DNA of 64,000 nt from CAVYWD01 sp963772225 (GCA_963772225.1 CAVYWD010000001.1:310001-374000), one strand, 5' to 3'. Positions 1 through 9,872 are shown, counted from the first letter of the stretch. Notes: generated by a model not told the origin, from the sequence alone. Numbers and translations are program-made.

Positions 1-1032
1 GGCGCCGGCGACGACACCTGCTGGGGCGAGGCCGGCAACGACACGTTCCGAGGCGAGGCCGGCGCCAGCGGGAGCGACTTCTATTTCGGCGGCGACGGCG
101 TCGACCTCATGGACTACAGCGCGCGCTCCCGGCCGCTCATCGTCGTCATGGACGCGACCTGGACCGGCACCTACCCGTTCGGCAGCGCCAGCGGAACGCC
201 GTCGGGCGAGAGCGGCGAGAACGACCTGGTCGGCGCCGATGTCGAGAACCTCTACGGCGGCTCCGGCAACGACACCCTCACCGGCAACGCGCTCCCCAAC
301 CGGCTGGAGGGGCGCGGCGGCAGCGACACCTTCATCGAGACCAGCGACACCAGCACCGACGTGTTCGTCGGCGCCGGCGGCGGCGGCACGGACACCGCGA
401 GCGCCGACACTGTGGACTACAGCATCCGCGGGGCCAGCCACCCGGTCACTTTGAAGATCAGCGGTTTGCCCGAGTCGGGAGAGCCCGGCGAGAACGACAC
501 CATCGGAAACGACATCGAGAACCTGGTCGGCGGCAGCGGCGACGACACGCTCTGGGGCAGCACCGCGAGCAACCGCCTCAACGGCGGCCCGGGCAACGAC
601 GTCATCCACGGCCTCGCCGGCAACGACGTGCTCATCGGCGGCGACGGGAACGACACGCTCTATGGCGACGCCGGCGACGACACCTTCCTGGCCACCAACG
701 CCACCAGCACCGACGGCGACGACGTCATCTTCTGCGGCGACGGCCAGGACACGCTCGACTACAGCGCCCGCAGCGTCGACGTGATGATCGACCTCTCCCA
801 GGGCGGATCCTCCACGGGCATGAACGGCGAGTTCGACACCATCTCCGCCGCCCTGAGCGACGCGGACGACTGCGAGAACGCGATCGGCGGGAGCGGCACG
901 AACGCGATCTCCGGGAACAGCCTGGACAACCTCCTGGACGGGAACGTGCACTCCTCCAGTACGATCATCGACGGCATGGACGGCGTCGACACCTGCCTGC
1001 ACGCCGCGACGACCACCAACTGCGAGCCTTGA
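1..1032 (+). CDS. RTX/hemolysin-type calcium-binding repeat protein (5' partial)
   Basis: The reading frame is open from base 1, so the N-terminus lies outside the window; 343 residues remain. It carries glycine/aspartate nonapeptide repeats of the GGxGxDxLxG type (for example GGSGNDTLTG, GGSGDDTLWG, and a run of four near residues 198-230). These fold into a calcium-binding parallel beta-roll in secreted RTX proteins. No catalytic domain is visible in this part. The last ~90 residues lose the repeat and contain four Cys. Such proteins are usually exported by type I secretion, but no ABC transporter genes are near. The repeat assignment is direct; adhesin, hydrolase or S-layer function cannot be decided from the tail. 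Confidence 0.85.
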   Translation, partial: GAGDDTCWGEAGNDTFRGEAGASGSDFYFGGDGVDLMDYSARSRPLIVVMDATWTGTYPFGSASGTPSGESGENDLVGADVENLYGGSGNDTLTGNALPNRLEGRGGSDTFIETSDTSTDVFVGAGGGGTDTASADTVDYSIRGASHPVTLKISGLPESGEPGENDTIGNDIENLVGGSGDDTLWGSTASNRLNGGPGNDVIHGLAGNDVLIGGDGNDTLYGDAGDDTFLATNATSTDGDDVIFCGDGQDTLDYSARSVDVMIDLSQGGSSTGMNGEFDTISAALSDADDCENAIGGSGTNAISGNSLDNLLDGNVHSSSTIIDGMDGVDTCLHAATTTNCEP

Positions 1033-1401
1033 GGCGACTTTGCGGCGCCGACTCTGCACGGCTTCGTGAGTCGACACCCGCGGGCATGTTGGGGCTCCGC
1101 CCGCGGGGAGATGGACGGGCGGGCGCGAGCTCGGCGGTCTCCGGCCCTCCGCTGGCACCGCCGCGAGCCCCTCCAGAATCTCCACTTGCTCGAGAAGGCG
1201 GGTCGAGGCTCGAAGCTCGCCACTCCCGCTGACGCGCGCGCCGGCTCTGCTCGAGCTCGAACGGCGCAGGCCAAGAGCGTCGATCGCTCGTCCGCTTGTC
1301 CCCCCTCCGCCAGAGCAACGCGGTCCCTGACGAGCGCACGACGCCCAACGGCTCTTCAGAATGGGTCCGTCGAGCGAGCCGGCCGAGTGCAGCATCCCGG
1401 C
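1033..1401. other. Intergenic stretch between convergent genes, no gene seen
   Basis: About 370 bases between the end of the RTX-type gene and the end of the O-antigen-ligase-like gene on the other strand. The open frames here are GC-driven and show no recognisable protein pattern. I see no U-tract terminator. Confidence 0.5.
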
Positions 1402-3819
1402 TCAGTTTGCGATGAGCTCCGCGGCGAGCGCTGCCGGGCTCGCGGCGGTCCCAGGCGCCGGCGCTCGTGACTCCGCGCGCGGGGTCGAGGCCGGCGCCGC
1501 GTAGGCCTTCTCCACGTCGGCGAGCGACCGGAGGCGGCCCTGGCGCCAGGCCTTGAGAGGCTCGGCGACGCGACGGTCGCGTTGCACCGCCAGCAGGAGC
1601 ACGCGGTCGCGCTCTTCGACGAGCCCGTGTTTCTCGAGGTACCGAGCGATGCCCAGGTGGACGATGGTCGGGCGGTCCTCCTTGGACAAGTCCTCCACGA
1701 ACCGGACGACGCCCTTCAGATGCTCGCGGTCGCCCAGGATCGAGTACGCCTGCGCGAGCTGCTGCACCTCCATCGCGCTCCGGAAGCCGTACCCGCACTC
1801 TGCGGCCATGGCCCGGGCCATGAGCTCCGCGCCCGCCTTCGGCTGCTCCAGCGTGCGCCACAGGAAGACGCCCTTGAGCCAGAGCGACTCGCCCATGTTC
1901 TCGCCCTGGCTCAGGGCGTAGTCCAGGTGCGCCTTCGCCTCGCTGGCGCGCCCCATCTCCACCAGCCAATTGGCGTAGCTGTAGTGGAACTGCTGCCGCT
2001 TGGGGCTCTCGAAGAGCATCTGCTCGAGCTGCAGGCCGGCGTCGGCCAAAATCGCCGGGTCGCGCGTCTGCTTGCCCAGCGTGAAGAGGAGGTTCGCGTA
2101 CAGCCAGCGCTGCCTCGAGTGCACCGGGTGCTGCTCCAGGACGCGCGACATCAACACCCGGCCGTGCTCCAGAACAGGGCGCCACTCGCCGCAGCGGTCC
2201 AGCCTCCCCGACTCGGTGAGCCAGGTCAGGTTCTTCGCCAACATGTAGACCTGGTCCTCGAGGTAGGGCGTGGGCACCTCCCAGGCCCGCTTCGCGTACG
2301 CGAGCGCGGCGCCGCAGTTGGCCCGCCGGAAGGCCGCGTGGCTCTGCTTCGCCAGGTACGAGGCCCGAGCGGGAAGGACGGAGCCGCGGTACGCGAGCAG
2401 GGCGCCAGCCAGGGCCAGGCCGGCGAAGGCCGGCGCCTGGAGCCGCGGCCAGCGCGGCGCCGCCGACTTCAGCGCCTGGGGTGCCGCCGCGGCCCAGCTC
2501 GAGCTCCCCACCCCCACCGCCAGCGCCAGCAGCAGGTGAACCATCGAGTGCACACCCGGGCTGTCGAAGACGAAGATGCCCTGGACGAGGTAAGCGGCAA
2601 CCGACCCGAAGAGCACGCCGCTCGCGGCCGCGTCCAATCGCTTCGCCTTGAAGGCGCTCGCCACCGAGGCGATCGCCGCGACCCAGAGGGCCAGGAACGT
2701 GGCGAGCCCCAAGAGGCCCGTCGTGCTCAGGTGGTCGAGGTACAGGCTGTGCGAGCTGTCCTGCAGCGTCCCGCCGGGGCCGCCGCACATGAACCAAGGG
2801 TCGTAGTGGACGTCGAAGACGACCTCGTAGTTCGTCAGCCCCCAGCCGAACCACGGCCGGTCGCGAAAGCCCTCCCAGGCGACGGCCCAGAGGTGCCGGC
2901 GAGCCGGATCGAAGTCCACGAGGAAGATGTGCTGCAGCGCCTCGTGGCGCGCCCAGAACTTCTCGAGCGACGGCAACGGCGCGAGCAGCTTGGCGACGAG
3001 CGCGTAGACAGCCACCGCGCCGGCCAGCGCCGCCGCCTCGAGCGCGACGAGCCGATGCCGGCCGCGGGCGATCGCCCAGAACGTGAGCGCGACCGCGCCC
3101 CCGACGATCAGCCCGAGCAGAGGGCCGCGCGAGCCCGACGCCCACAGCGCCGCGGCGGATGCCGCCGCGGCCACCGCGTAGAAGCGTCGCGAGGTCCGGG
3201 TCTCGGCGCGCACCCAGAGGAACGCCAAGAAGAAGAGCGCAAAGACGTGGTAGGCGCCGGAGAAGATGGCGTTGCCGAGAAGCCCCGACAAACGCGGGCC
3301 GGCGTCCGCTCCCAGGAGCGTCGGGAACGGCCACTGGAGGAGCACCACCGCGGCCATGGCGAACCCGAGCGCCGCCTGCCAGTGCAAGAGCTTTCGCCAC
3401 TGCCCCCAGGTCTTGAGGACCGAGGTGGTCATCGCCAGCCAGGCGACGAAATGCAGGAGCGAGAAGAGGCCGTTCATACGCTCTTGGTTGCCCCAGAACG
3501 CGCGGTGCCGGTCCGCGGCCATCGCCGCCGAGAGCGCCAGCGCGACGTAGTGCGCGCCGAGCGCGGCGTAGACCCAGGAGAAGCGCGGCCGATACCGCGG
3601 CTTCCGCCAGGCGAGCACCAGGAACGCGGGGACGGTCAACGCCACCAGAATCTGCAGGAAGAGGAGCTTGAGGAAGATGTACGGGTAGACCACCACTCCG
3701 CTCAGGAACACGAGCGGCATGAGGAGGCCGCCGTAGACGCCCGCGAATGTCATCGCCTCGAGCAGGCGCGTGACGCTCGAGCTCTGCGCCGGCAATCCGT
3801 GGTCCTGTGGCCTGGACAT
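1402..3819 (-). CDS. O-antigen ligase/polymerase (Wzy/WaaL-like) membrane protein with C-terminal TPR region
   Basis: 805 residues. The first ~480 are about a dozen hydrophobic segments with features of the Wzy_C/O-antigen ligase family: an ASGSRGPLLGL stretch and a large periplasmic loop with GWGLTNYE then SSHSLYLDHLSTTG. The remaining ~320 residues are soluble, helical and TPR-like (YAKRAWEV, YANWLVEMGRASEAKAHLDYAL). Such proteins polymerise or ligate surface polysaccharide at the periplasmic face. The ATG at 3819 was chosen because GAGGAG lies 8 bases upstream and the hydrophobic region starts soon after. A longer frame reaches upstream to 4197 but that part is low-complexity and overlaps the divergent gene. 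The neighbouring GT-C gene also suggests envelope glycan work. Confidence 0.8.
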   Translation of the reverse strand: MSRPQDHGLPAQSSSVTRLLEAMTFAGVYGGLLMPLVFLSGVVVYPYIFLKLLFLQILVALTVPAFLVLAWRKPRYRPRFSWVYAALGAHYVALALSAAMAADRHRAFWGNQERMNGLFSLLHFVAWLAMTTSVLKTWGQWRKLLHWQAALGFAMAAVVLLQWPFPTLLGADAGPRLSGLLGNAIFSGAYHVFALFFLAFLWVRAETRTSRRFYAVAAAASAAALWASGSRGPLLGLIVGGAVALTFWAIARGRHRLVALEAAALAGAVAVYALVAKLLAPLPSLEKFWARHEALQHIFLVDFDPARRHLWAVAWEGFRDRPWFGWGLTNYEVVFDVHYDPWFMCGGPGGTLQDSSHSLYLDHLSTTGLLGLATFLALWVAAIASVASAFKAKRLDAAASGVLFGSVAAYLVQGIFVFDSPGVHSMVHLLLALAVGVGSSSWAAAAPQALKSAAPRWPRLQAPAFAGLALAGALLAYRGSVLPARASYLAKQSHAAFRRANCGAALAYAKRAWEVPTPYLEDQVYMLAKNLTWLTESGRLDRCGEWRPVLEHGRVLMSRVLEQHPVHSRQRWLYANLLFTLGKQTRDPAILADAGLQLEQMLFESPKRQQFHYSYANWLVEMGRASEAKAHLDYALSQGENMGESLWLKGVFLWRTLEQPKAGAELMARAMAAECGYGFRSAMEVQQLAQAYSILGDREHLKGVVRFVEDLSKEDRPTIVHLGIARYLEKHGLVEERDRVLLLAVQRDRRVAEPLKAWRQGRLRSLADVEKAYAAPASTPRAESRAPAPGTAASPAALAAELIAN

Positions 3820-4075
3820 GCCCTTGTCTCCTCGAGGGTCCCCTGGGGACCCGTGAGTCGTTCGAGACGCGGGGCATTTGCAATCCGGGTTCCAAGGCCC
3901 CGGTCGCGAGCGTCGGAAGCGTTGGCCCAGGCGCGCCCGGAGGACCTCGGCCGGCGCGCGGTCGCAGACGACCCTGAGGCGTCGCAACCGACCCACGTTC
4001 GAGGCTCGCGCCAGCCAGGCGCACGCTCGGTCGGGCCATTGGCGAATCGAGAAGAGCGCCCCGATACTGTTGGCC

Positions 4076-5605
4076 GTGAACGGGCGGCCCGACATCCGCG
4101 CGCCTTGGGCTCCGAAGTCCGCCCTCGCCGCGGCGGCTGCAGCGGCGTTGGCGGCGGTCGCCTTCGCCGCATTCCACGCGTCGGTCTTCTTTCCCACCTG
4201 GGCCGACGAGGCCGTCCACGTCTACGTCGCCGGCCGCGTCGCGCAGGGAGCGGTGCTCTACCGGGACGTCCACAGCGCCCGCCCGCCCCTCGCGCTCGCC
4301 CCGCTGGCCGCGCTCATGGCGCTGAAAGTCCCGGCCCTCGTGGCCGCGCGCCTCTCGGTGGTCGTCGCCTGCCTGGCCATCGCCGTCTCTTTGGCCGCCG
4401 CCGGAGCGAGGCTCTTCGGCGCGGTCGAGGGGCTCCTTTCGGCGGCCCTCTTCCTCCTCGCGCCCGAGACGGCCGCGCGGTTCGCCTTCACCGGAATCCA
4501 CGCGGTCGCCCTGGGCGCGACGGCGTGCGCGCTGCTCGCGCTGCTCGATGCGCCCGCGCTCGCGGGCGTGGCCGCCGGACTGGCCCTCGGCGCAGGCCAG
4601 CACGCCGCGATCCTCGTGGGCGCCGCGGGCCTCTGGGTCCTCTTTCGCTCGCGCCGGGGTGCCGCGGCGTTCGCGCTGGCGCTGCTCGCCACGTCCGCGG
4701 TTGTCTACGGCGGGGCGGCGGCGCTCGGCGGCCGGGAGATGGCCCGCGACCTGCTCGGCCGCCACCTGTACCACCTCTCGTCCTCCTCGGCCGCGGAGGA
4801 CGGCGAGCTCGGGTTCTACCTGCCCACGACCGCCCTGGAGAACCTCTTCCTCATCGCGTTGGCGGCCGTCTCCCTCGCGCGCCGGTCGAGCGGCGGCGCG
4901 CCTCCCACCGCCTCGGGGCCGCGCCTGTTTCTCGCCGCCGCGGTCGCCGCGCACGTCGGCGCCGTGGCGCTGATGAGCGGCGGGCTCGTCCTCTACCTCT
5001 TCCCGGCGCTCCCGCTCCTCGCGCTCCTCGCCGGCGACGGCGCGGCGCGCATCGCCCGGGCCATCGCCCGCGGGCCCTCGCGAGCCTTGGCGGCAGGAGC
5101 CGCTCTCGCCGTGCTCGCGGCGTCGGTGGGCGGGCCGTGGGCCGCCTGGGCGCGCTACGAGCGCCGCGACTCCCACGGCTACCCTGCCCTGCCCCACGCG
5201 CGCCACCTTGCGATGGCCCACCTCCAGAAGCTCTCGGTCGCCGAGCCAATCGCCCGGCTCGTCAAGTCTGAGTCGGGCCCTACGGAGACAGTCTTCGGGT
5301 TTCCCACCATCGCCGCCGAGGTCGCGCGAGAGGCCCATCGGAGGGTCGCCGGCGAGCTCGCAGACCTCGCCCCGCGGTGGTTGCAGCTGGGGACGGTGAC
5401 GCGAAAGTCCGTCGTCTCTGCCATCGAGGCGGACGGCGTGCGCTTCTTCGTCACGCCCCGGTGGTTCTACTTCAGGGACCCCTACTTCAAGAGCTACCTC
5501 GCCAAGTGCTACGAGGCACCGCGCGTCTTCCCGCGGACGCGCGCCGACGGGGCCGGAATCCCGGACCTGCTCGTCTACCGGCACCTCGACGGCGCCTGCC
5601 GCTGA
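4076..5605 (+). CDS. GT-C (ArnT/PMT-like) membrane glycosyltransferase
   Basis: About 509 residues from a GTG at 4076; the start is uncertain because no strong ribosome site is seen. After an N-terminal helix comes the first periplasmic loop with the acidic motif ADEAVHVYVAGR then LYRDVHSARPPL. This matches the conserved catalytic loop of polyprenyl-phosphate-sugar-dependent GT-C enzymes. Roughly ten further Ala/Leu-rich membrane segments follow and a soluble C-terminal ~130 residues (FFVTPRWFYFRDPYFKSYL). It would transfer a lipid-linked sugar to lipid, glycan or protein outside the inner membrane; the acceptor is unknown. It is divergent from the Wzy-like gene, suggesting a shared control region at 3820-4075. 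Confidence 0.75.
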   Translation: MNGRPDIRAPWAPKSALAAAAAAALAAVAFAAFHASVFFPTWADEAVHVYVAGRVAQGAVLYRDVHSARPPLALAPLAALMALKVPALVAARLSVVVACLAIAVSLAAAGARLFGAVEGLLSAALFLLAPETAARFAFTGIHAVALGATACALLALLDAPALAGVAAGLALGAGQHAAILVGAAGLWVLFRSRRGAAAFALALLATSAVVYGGAAALGGREMARDLLGRHLYHLSSSSAAEDGELGFYLPTTALENLFLIALAAVSLARRSSGGAPPTASGPRLFLAAAVAAHVGAVALMSGGLVLYLFPALPLLALLAGDGAARIARAIARGPSRALAAGAALAVLAASVGGPWAAWARYERRDSHGYPALPHARHLAMAHLQKLSVAEPIARLVKSESGPTETVFGFPTIAAEVAREAHRRVAGELADLAPRWLQLGTVTRKSVVSAIEADGVRFFVTPRWFYFRDPYFKSYLAKCYEAPRVFPRTRADGAGIPDLLVYRHLDGACR

Positions 5606-5732
5606 CCCTCGGACCGGGTGCGCGACGCCGTTCGGCCGGGCCCGCCCCCGGTCGCCCGCACCCCTTCGCGAGCGCGCTCGCACCGCGGTGATCACCGTTG
5701 TTTTAAAACGCCTTCGAGGAGCGCTCACCGCC

Positions 5733-6830
5733 ATGAACCCAGCGCAGGTCCTGCATCGAGCCGGACAGAGCTTGTGGATCGACCAGATCACCCGGGCGAT
5801 GCTCGAAGGGGGCACGCTCGCGCGCTACGCGCGCGAGATGGCGATCACCGGGCTGACCTCGAACCCGACGATCTTCGACGCCGCCATTCGCGCCGGGAGC
5901 GAGTACGACCGGACCATCGCCCAGGGCCGCGCCGAAGGGCTTTCCGGCGAGCGGCTGTTCTTCCGATTGGCGCTCGAAGACCTGGAGGGCGCGGCGGGGC
6001 TCTTCGCGCCCATCCACCGCGCCTCCGCCGGCCGGGACGGCTGGGTCTCGCTCGAGCTCTCGCCGCTCCTCGCGTTCGACGCCGTGGGCTCCGTCGAGCA
6101 GGCGCTCGCGCTGCACGCGCGGGCGAGCCTTCCCAACCTCTTCATCAAGATCCCCGGGACCGATGCCGGGCTGCGCGCCATCGAGGAGGCGACGTACGCC
6201 GGCGTGCCGGTGAACGTGACGCTGCTCTTCAGCGCCGACCAATACCTGGCCGCGGCAGACGCCTACCTCCGCGGCATGGAGCGGCGTTTGGAGGATGACC
6301 GCACGCCGGACGTCTTCTCGGTCGCCTCGCTGTTCGTCAGCCGATGGGACAAGGCGGTGCAGGGCCGCGCGCCCGCAGCGCTGCGGAATCGGCTTGGCAT
6401 CGCCGTGGCCCAGGAGACCTATCGCGCCTACCTCAATCTGCGCGACTCGCCGCGGTGGCAGCGCCTGGCGGCCGAGGGCGTGCCGCCGCAGCGGCTGCTC
6501 TTCGCCAGCACCGGCACCAAGGACAAGGCCGCCAGCGACACGCTCTACGTCGAGGCGCTGGTGGCGCCGGACACCATCGACACCATGCCGGAGGCGACTC
6601 TGCTCGCCTTCGTCGACCACGGCCGGGCGGGCGCCCTCATGCCCCGCGACGGCGGCGACTGCGACGAGGTGCTGGCCGAGTTCGAGCGAGCGGGGTTCGA
6701 CCTGGCCTCGCTCGGCGACGAGCTCCAGCGCGAAGGGGCCGCCTCGTTCGTCGCGTCCTTCAACCACCTCCTCGCCCGGATCGCCGAGAAGAGCGACGAG
6801 CTCCTGGGCCCGCCCGGGGCCGCGCCGTGA
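5733..6830 (+). CDS. tal: Transaldolase
   Basis: 365 residues. Transaldolase moves a dihydroxyacetone unit between sugar phosphates in the non-oxidative pentose phosphate pathway, in the cytoplasm. The N-terminal SLWIDQI and the GLTSNPTIFDAAI motif are family hallmarks, and the Schiff-base lysine is in NLFIKIPGTDAG (about Lys139), followed by VPVNVTLLFS. Length fits the long bacterial/actinobacterial Tal type. The ATG at 5733 follows GAGGA by 12 bases; a longer frame from 5688 is not needed. Its stop overlaps the rpiA start (GTGA), so the two are translationally coupled, and zwf follows: a tal-rpiA-zwf operon. Confidence 0.95.
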   Translation: MNPAQVLHRAGQSLWIDQITRAMLEGGTLARYAREMAITGLTSNPTIFDAAIRAGSEYDRTIAQGRAEGLSGERLFFRLALEDLEGAAGLFAPIHRASAGRDGWVSLELSPLLAFDAVGSVEQALALHARASLPNLFIKIPGTDAGLRAIEEATYAGVPVNVTLLFSADQYLAAADAYLRGMERRLEDDRTPDVFSVASLFVSRWDKAVQGRAPAALRNRLGIAVAQETYRAYLNLRDSPRWQRLAAEGVPPQRLLFASTGTKDKAASDTLYVEALVAPDTIDTMPEATLLAFVDHGRAGALMPRDGGDCDEVLAEFERAGFDLASLGDELQREGAASFVASFNHLLARIAEKSDELLGPPGAAP

Positions 6831-7531
6831 GCGCGCCGTCGACCGACGCGCTCAAGCGCGCCGCCGCCGAGCGCGCCGCAGAGCGGGTGGAGCCCGGCAT
6901 GCGGGTGGGGTTCGGCACCGGCACCACCGCGTCGCTCGCGGTCCGCGAGGTCGGCCACAGGCTCGCCAAGGGCGCGCTGCGCGACGTCGTCGGCGTCGCC
7001 ACTTCGTCGTCGACGGCGGCGTTGGCCGCGCAGCTCGGCATCCGGCTTGCGGACATCGCCGAGCTTCCCGACCTCGACCTGACGCTCGACGGCGCCGACG
7101 AGATCACTCCCGACGGCGCGCTCATCAAGGGAGGCGGCGGCGCGCTCCTGCGCGAGAAGATGGCCGCGCAGGCGAGCCGCCGGGTCGTCATCGCCGCCGA
7201 CGCCTCCAAGCTCTCGCCGGCGCTGGGCCAGCGCCGCGCGCTCCCCGTGGCGGTCGCGCCGTTCGGGTGGCGGGGGCAGGCCCGGTTCCTCGAGTCGCTC
7301 GGCGCGCGCGTCCAGCTTCGCCGCGAGCCCGGAGGCGAGCCCTTCGTCACGGAGGACGGCTGCCTCGTCCTCGACTGCGCCTTCGGGCCCATCGCCGACC
7401 CGCGCGCGCTCGCCGCCGCGCTCGACGCTCGCGCGGGGGTCGTGGCGCACGGCCTCTTCCTGGACCTCGCGACCGAGCTCGTCATCGCCGGGCCCGCGGG
7501 CGTCGAGGTACGGGAGGTCGGGCGAGCGTGA
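6827..7531 (+). CDS. rpiA: Ribose-5-phosphate isomerase A
   Basis: 234 residues, starting at a GTG inside the tal stop (GTGA overlap). RpiA interconverts ribose-5-phosphate and ribulose-5-phosphate. Family motifs are complete: VGFGTGTT (phosphate loop) near residue 30, DLTLDGADEI with the catalytic Asp pair near residue 85, KGGGGALLREK near residue 105, and DASKL. Length matches the family. It lies between tal and zwf and surely shares their transcript. Nothing odd is seen. Confidence 0.95.
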   Translation: MSAPSTDALKRAAAERAAERVEPGMRVGFGTGTTASLAVREVGHRLAKGALRDVVGVATSSSTAALAAQLGIRLADIAELPDLDLTLDGADEITPDGALIKGGGGALLREKMAAQASRRVVIAADASKLSPALGQRRALPVAVAPFGWRGQARFLESLGARVQLRREPGGEPFVTEDGCLVLDCAFGPIADPRALAAALDARAGVVAHGLFLDLATELVIAGPAGVEVREVGRA

Positions 7532-7590
7532 GCCCTCGGGGCACGCGAGCGCCATTCACTCAGAGTGGATCTTCAGGAAGCAGGTGAACC

Positions 7591-9162
7591 GTGCCGTACC
7601 TCACCGGCAAGCCGCTCGAGCCGACCGTCATCGTCATCTTCGGCGCCGGCGGCGACCTGACCTGGCGCAAGCTCATCCCGGCACTTTATGGCCTCTTCGG
7701 CGACCGCTGCCTCCCGGGCCAGCTCGCGGTCGTGGGCCTCGTCCGGCGACCGCAGGCCGAGAGCGCGTGGCGCGACGGATTGCGCGCGAAGCTCGAAGAG
7801 AGCTCCGAGCGCGAGGTCTCTCCCGAAGCCTGGGCGGCCTTCGCGCGCCAGCTGTCCTTGGTCGTCGGAGACCTGGACGACGCCGCCTGCTACGACCGGC
7901 TCCGCCAGCACCTTTCGCACGTGGAGGAGAGCTTCGGCGCACCGGCGCAGCGCATCTTCTACTTCGCCGTGCCCCCTGGCATCGTCGAGGGCGTGGTGCG
8001 TCGGCTCGGCGCCGCCGGGCTCACGCGCCACCCGCGGCCTGTGCGCATCGTGGTGGAGAAGCCATTCGGCCGGGACCTCGAGTCGGCGCGCTCGCTCAAT
8101 CGAGCGCTGCTCGAGCAGCTCGCGGAGCCGCAGATCCTGCGGATCGATCACTACCTGGGGAAGGAGACGGTCCAGAACATCCTCGCCTTCCGGTTCGGCA
8201 ACGCGCTCTTCGAGCCCCTCTGGGACCGGCGGTACATCGACCACGTGCAGATCACCGTGGCCGAGACGGTGGGGGTGGAGCACCGGGGCCGCTACTACGA
8301 CCGGTCGGGCGAGCTGCGCGACATGGTCCAGAACCACCTCCTGCAGCTCCTCTGCCTCATGGCCATGGAGCCGCCCGTCTCCTTCAGCGCCGAGGAAATT
8401 CGGAGCCGCAAGGTGGACGTGCTCCACGCCGTCCGGCCAATCCGCGCCGAAGAGGTGGCCCGCTCGGCGGTGCGCGGGCAGTACGGACCCGGTTGGCTTC
8501 AGGGCCGGCGCGCCCGCGCCTACCCGGAGGAGCCCGACGTTTCGCCCACCTCCGGCACGGAGAGCTACGCGGCGCTCCGGCTGCAGGTGGACAACTGGCG
8601 CTGGCAGGGCGTGCCGTTCTTCCTGCGCGCGGGCAAGCGCCTGCCCGCGCGGGCCTCGGAGGCATCCATCGTCTTCCGGCCCGTGCCGCATCAGGCGTTT
8701 CCGAGCAGCGCGCTGGCCGACTGGCGCCCCAACCGCCTCGTCGTGCGCATCCAGCCGGACGAGGGCATCTTCCTCCGTTTCCAGGCCAAGGTGCCGGGCT
8801 TCGCGGTCCGCCTCAGCCCGGTGCAGATGACCTTCTGCTACCAGGACGCCTTCCACATCGCCGTGCCCGAGGCGTACGAGACGCTGCTGCTCGACGCCAT
8901 CCTCGGCGACCAGAGCCTATTTCTGCGCGCCGACCAAGTGGAGGCGGCCTGGTCGGTAGTGATGCCGGTGCTCGAGGCCTGGCAGGCGCTCCCGCCCATC
9001 GACTTCCCCAACTACCCCGCCGGGACCTGGGGCCCAGAGGCCGCCCAGGCGCTCATCGCCCAGCACGGGGGATGGCTCCTGCCGGCGATGCCCGCGGAAG
9101 TCGTCGAGGAAGACGGGCGCGCCTTTCCGCCCTCCGCGGCCCTCGAGGAGAGCAGGCCCTGA
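7591..9162 (+). CDS. zwf: Glucose-6-phosphate 1-dehydrogenase
   Basis: 523 residues from a GTG preceded by an AGGAAG ribosome site. The enzyme oxidises glucose-6-phosphate to 6-phosphogluconolactone and makes NADPH, the entry step of the oxidative pentose phosphate pathway. The N-terminal Rossmann motif is IFGAGGDLTWRKL; the catalytic/substrate motif RIDHYLGKETVQN (His and Lys) is at about residues 180-192; GRYYDRSGELRDMVQNH follows. Last gene of tal-rpiA-zwf. No opcA or pgl follows. Convergent with the small membrane protein at 9192. Confidence 0.96.
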   Translation: MPYLTGKPLEPTVIVIFGAGGDLTWRKLIPALYGLFGDRCLPGQLAVVGLVRRPQAESAWRDGLRAKLEESSEREVSPEAWAAFARQLSLVVGDLDDAACYDRLRQHLSHVEESFGAPAQRIFYFAVPPGIVEGVVRRLGAAGLTRHPRPVRIVVEKPFGRDLESARSLNRALLEQLAEPQILRIDHYLGKETVQNILAFRFGNALFEPLWDRRYIDHVQITVAETVGVEHRGRYYDRSGELRDMVQNHLLQLLCLMAMEPPVSFSAEEIRSRKVDVLHAVRPIRAEEVARSAVRGQYGPGWLQGRRARAYPEEPDVSPTSGTESYAALRLQVDNWRWQGVPFFLRAGKRLPARASEASIVFRPVPHQAFPSSALADWRPNRLVVRIQPDEGIFLRFQAKVPGFAVRLSPVQMTFCYQDAFHIAVPEAYETLLLDAILGDQSLFLRADQVEAAWSVVMPVLEAWQALPPIDFPNYPAGTWGPEAAQALIAQHGGWLLPAMPAEVVEEDGRAFPPSAALEESRP

Positions 9163-9191
9163 CACGCGAAGCGCGCCGGGACCGGCCCGAG

Positions 9192-9506
9192 TCACATGCG
9201 CCCGGTCTGGTGGATCAAGGCGAAGATCGCCACCAAGGTGCCGTTCAAGGCCAGCCCGACGATGCCGCCGACCAAGAGGCCTTCGCGCCCGTGCCGGCGA
9301 ATGCTCAGGAGCGCGTAGAGCGCGAGCAAGATGCCCAGCCCAATGAAGGGAAGCGTGAGCCTCTGCCAAGCGAGATTTCCGGTCGCCCGCCGGGCGAAGC
9401 TACCGACGAAGAGCCCGGCGAGAGGCAAGACCCAGCAGGCCAGCGCAGCGATGTGCGGCGGCGTCCGGGGAAAGGGCGAGGGCGAGACTGATTCGTTTTC
9501 GGCCAT
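9192..9506 (-). CDS. Small membrane protein, unknown function
   Basis: 104 residues from an ATG at 9506 with GGAGT seven bases upstream; longer frames upstream look non-coding. After a short Ser/Pro-rich N-terminus there are three hydrophobic segments (IAALACWVLPLAGLFVG, FIGLGILLALYALLS, and a Gly-rich GGIVGLALNGTLVAIF). The pattern resembles DUF4190-like small membrane proteins, but I cannot name it with confidence. It sits between zwf and the downstream end of the nif operon, and may be unrelated to either. Confidence 0.6.
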   Translation of the reverse strand: MAENESVSPSPFPRTPPHIAALACWVLPLAGLFVGSFARRATGNLAWQRLTLPFIGLGILLALYALLSIRRHGREGLLVGGIVGLALNGTLVAIFALIHQTGRM

Positions 9507-9689
9507 AGCGACTCCATCGCGAAAGGGGGCGCTAGTCTGCACCACTCCCCCGCTCCCGTCAGCACTTCCCGACGGCGCTCGTTCCACGGCCGCGCTCGAT
9601 GACCTTCCGGCTTGCTCTTCTCGTCCTCCATTGACGGAGGAACGCGCCATTCCCAGCCTTTACCGAAGGGAAAAAAGGAGGCGAACGCC

Positions 9690-9872
9690 GTGAGCGACCC
9701 GACCAAGAGAGACGAGCCGACCGGGGAGTTCTCGGAGGAGTCCGAGAAATCCAGCAAAGCGCTCAAGGAGAAGCTCGAAGGCGCGAAGAGCAAGCTCGAG
9801 GGGAAGCAAGAGGAGCTGAAGGAGAGGCTCGAGCAGGTGAAAGAGCGAATGGGTCACAAGGAGCAGAAATAG
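9690..9872 (+). CDS. Small charged coiled-coil protein
   Basis: 60 residues from a GTG with a very strong AAGGAGG ribosome site 8 bases upstream, which decides this start. The protein is almost entirely Lys/Glu with heptad-like Leu/Met spacing (SKALKEKLEGAKSKLEGK and ELKERLEQVKERM), predicting one continuous helix. It has no Cys, membrane segment or signal peptide. It resembles small stress-type or CsbD-like helices only in composition. Function unknown. Confidence 0.55.
   Translation: MSDPTKRDEPTGEFSEESEKSSKALKEKLEGAKSKLEGKQEELKERLEQVKERMGHKEQK

Noticed and set aside
965..5815. Open frames of 1616 and 1229 codons covering the Wzy-like and GT-C genes on the opposite or shifted frames
   Set aside because: They are GC-driven shadows rich in Arg/Ala/Gly/Pro without motifs; the genes beneath have clear family signatures and ribosome sites.
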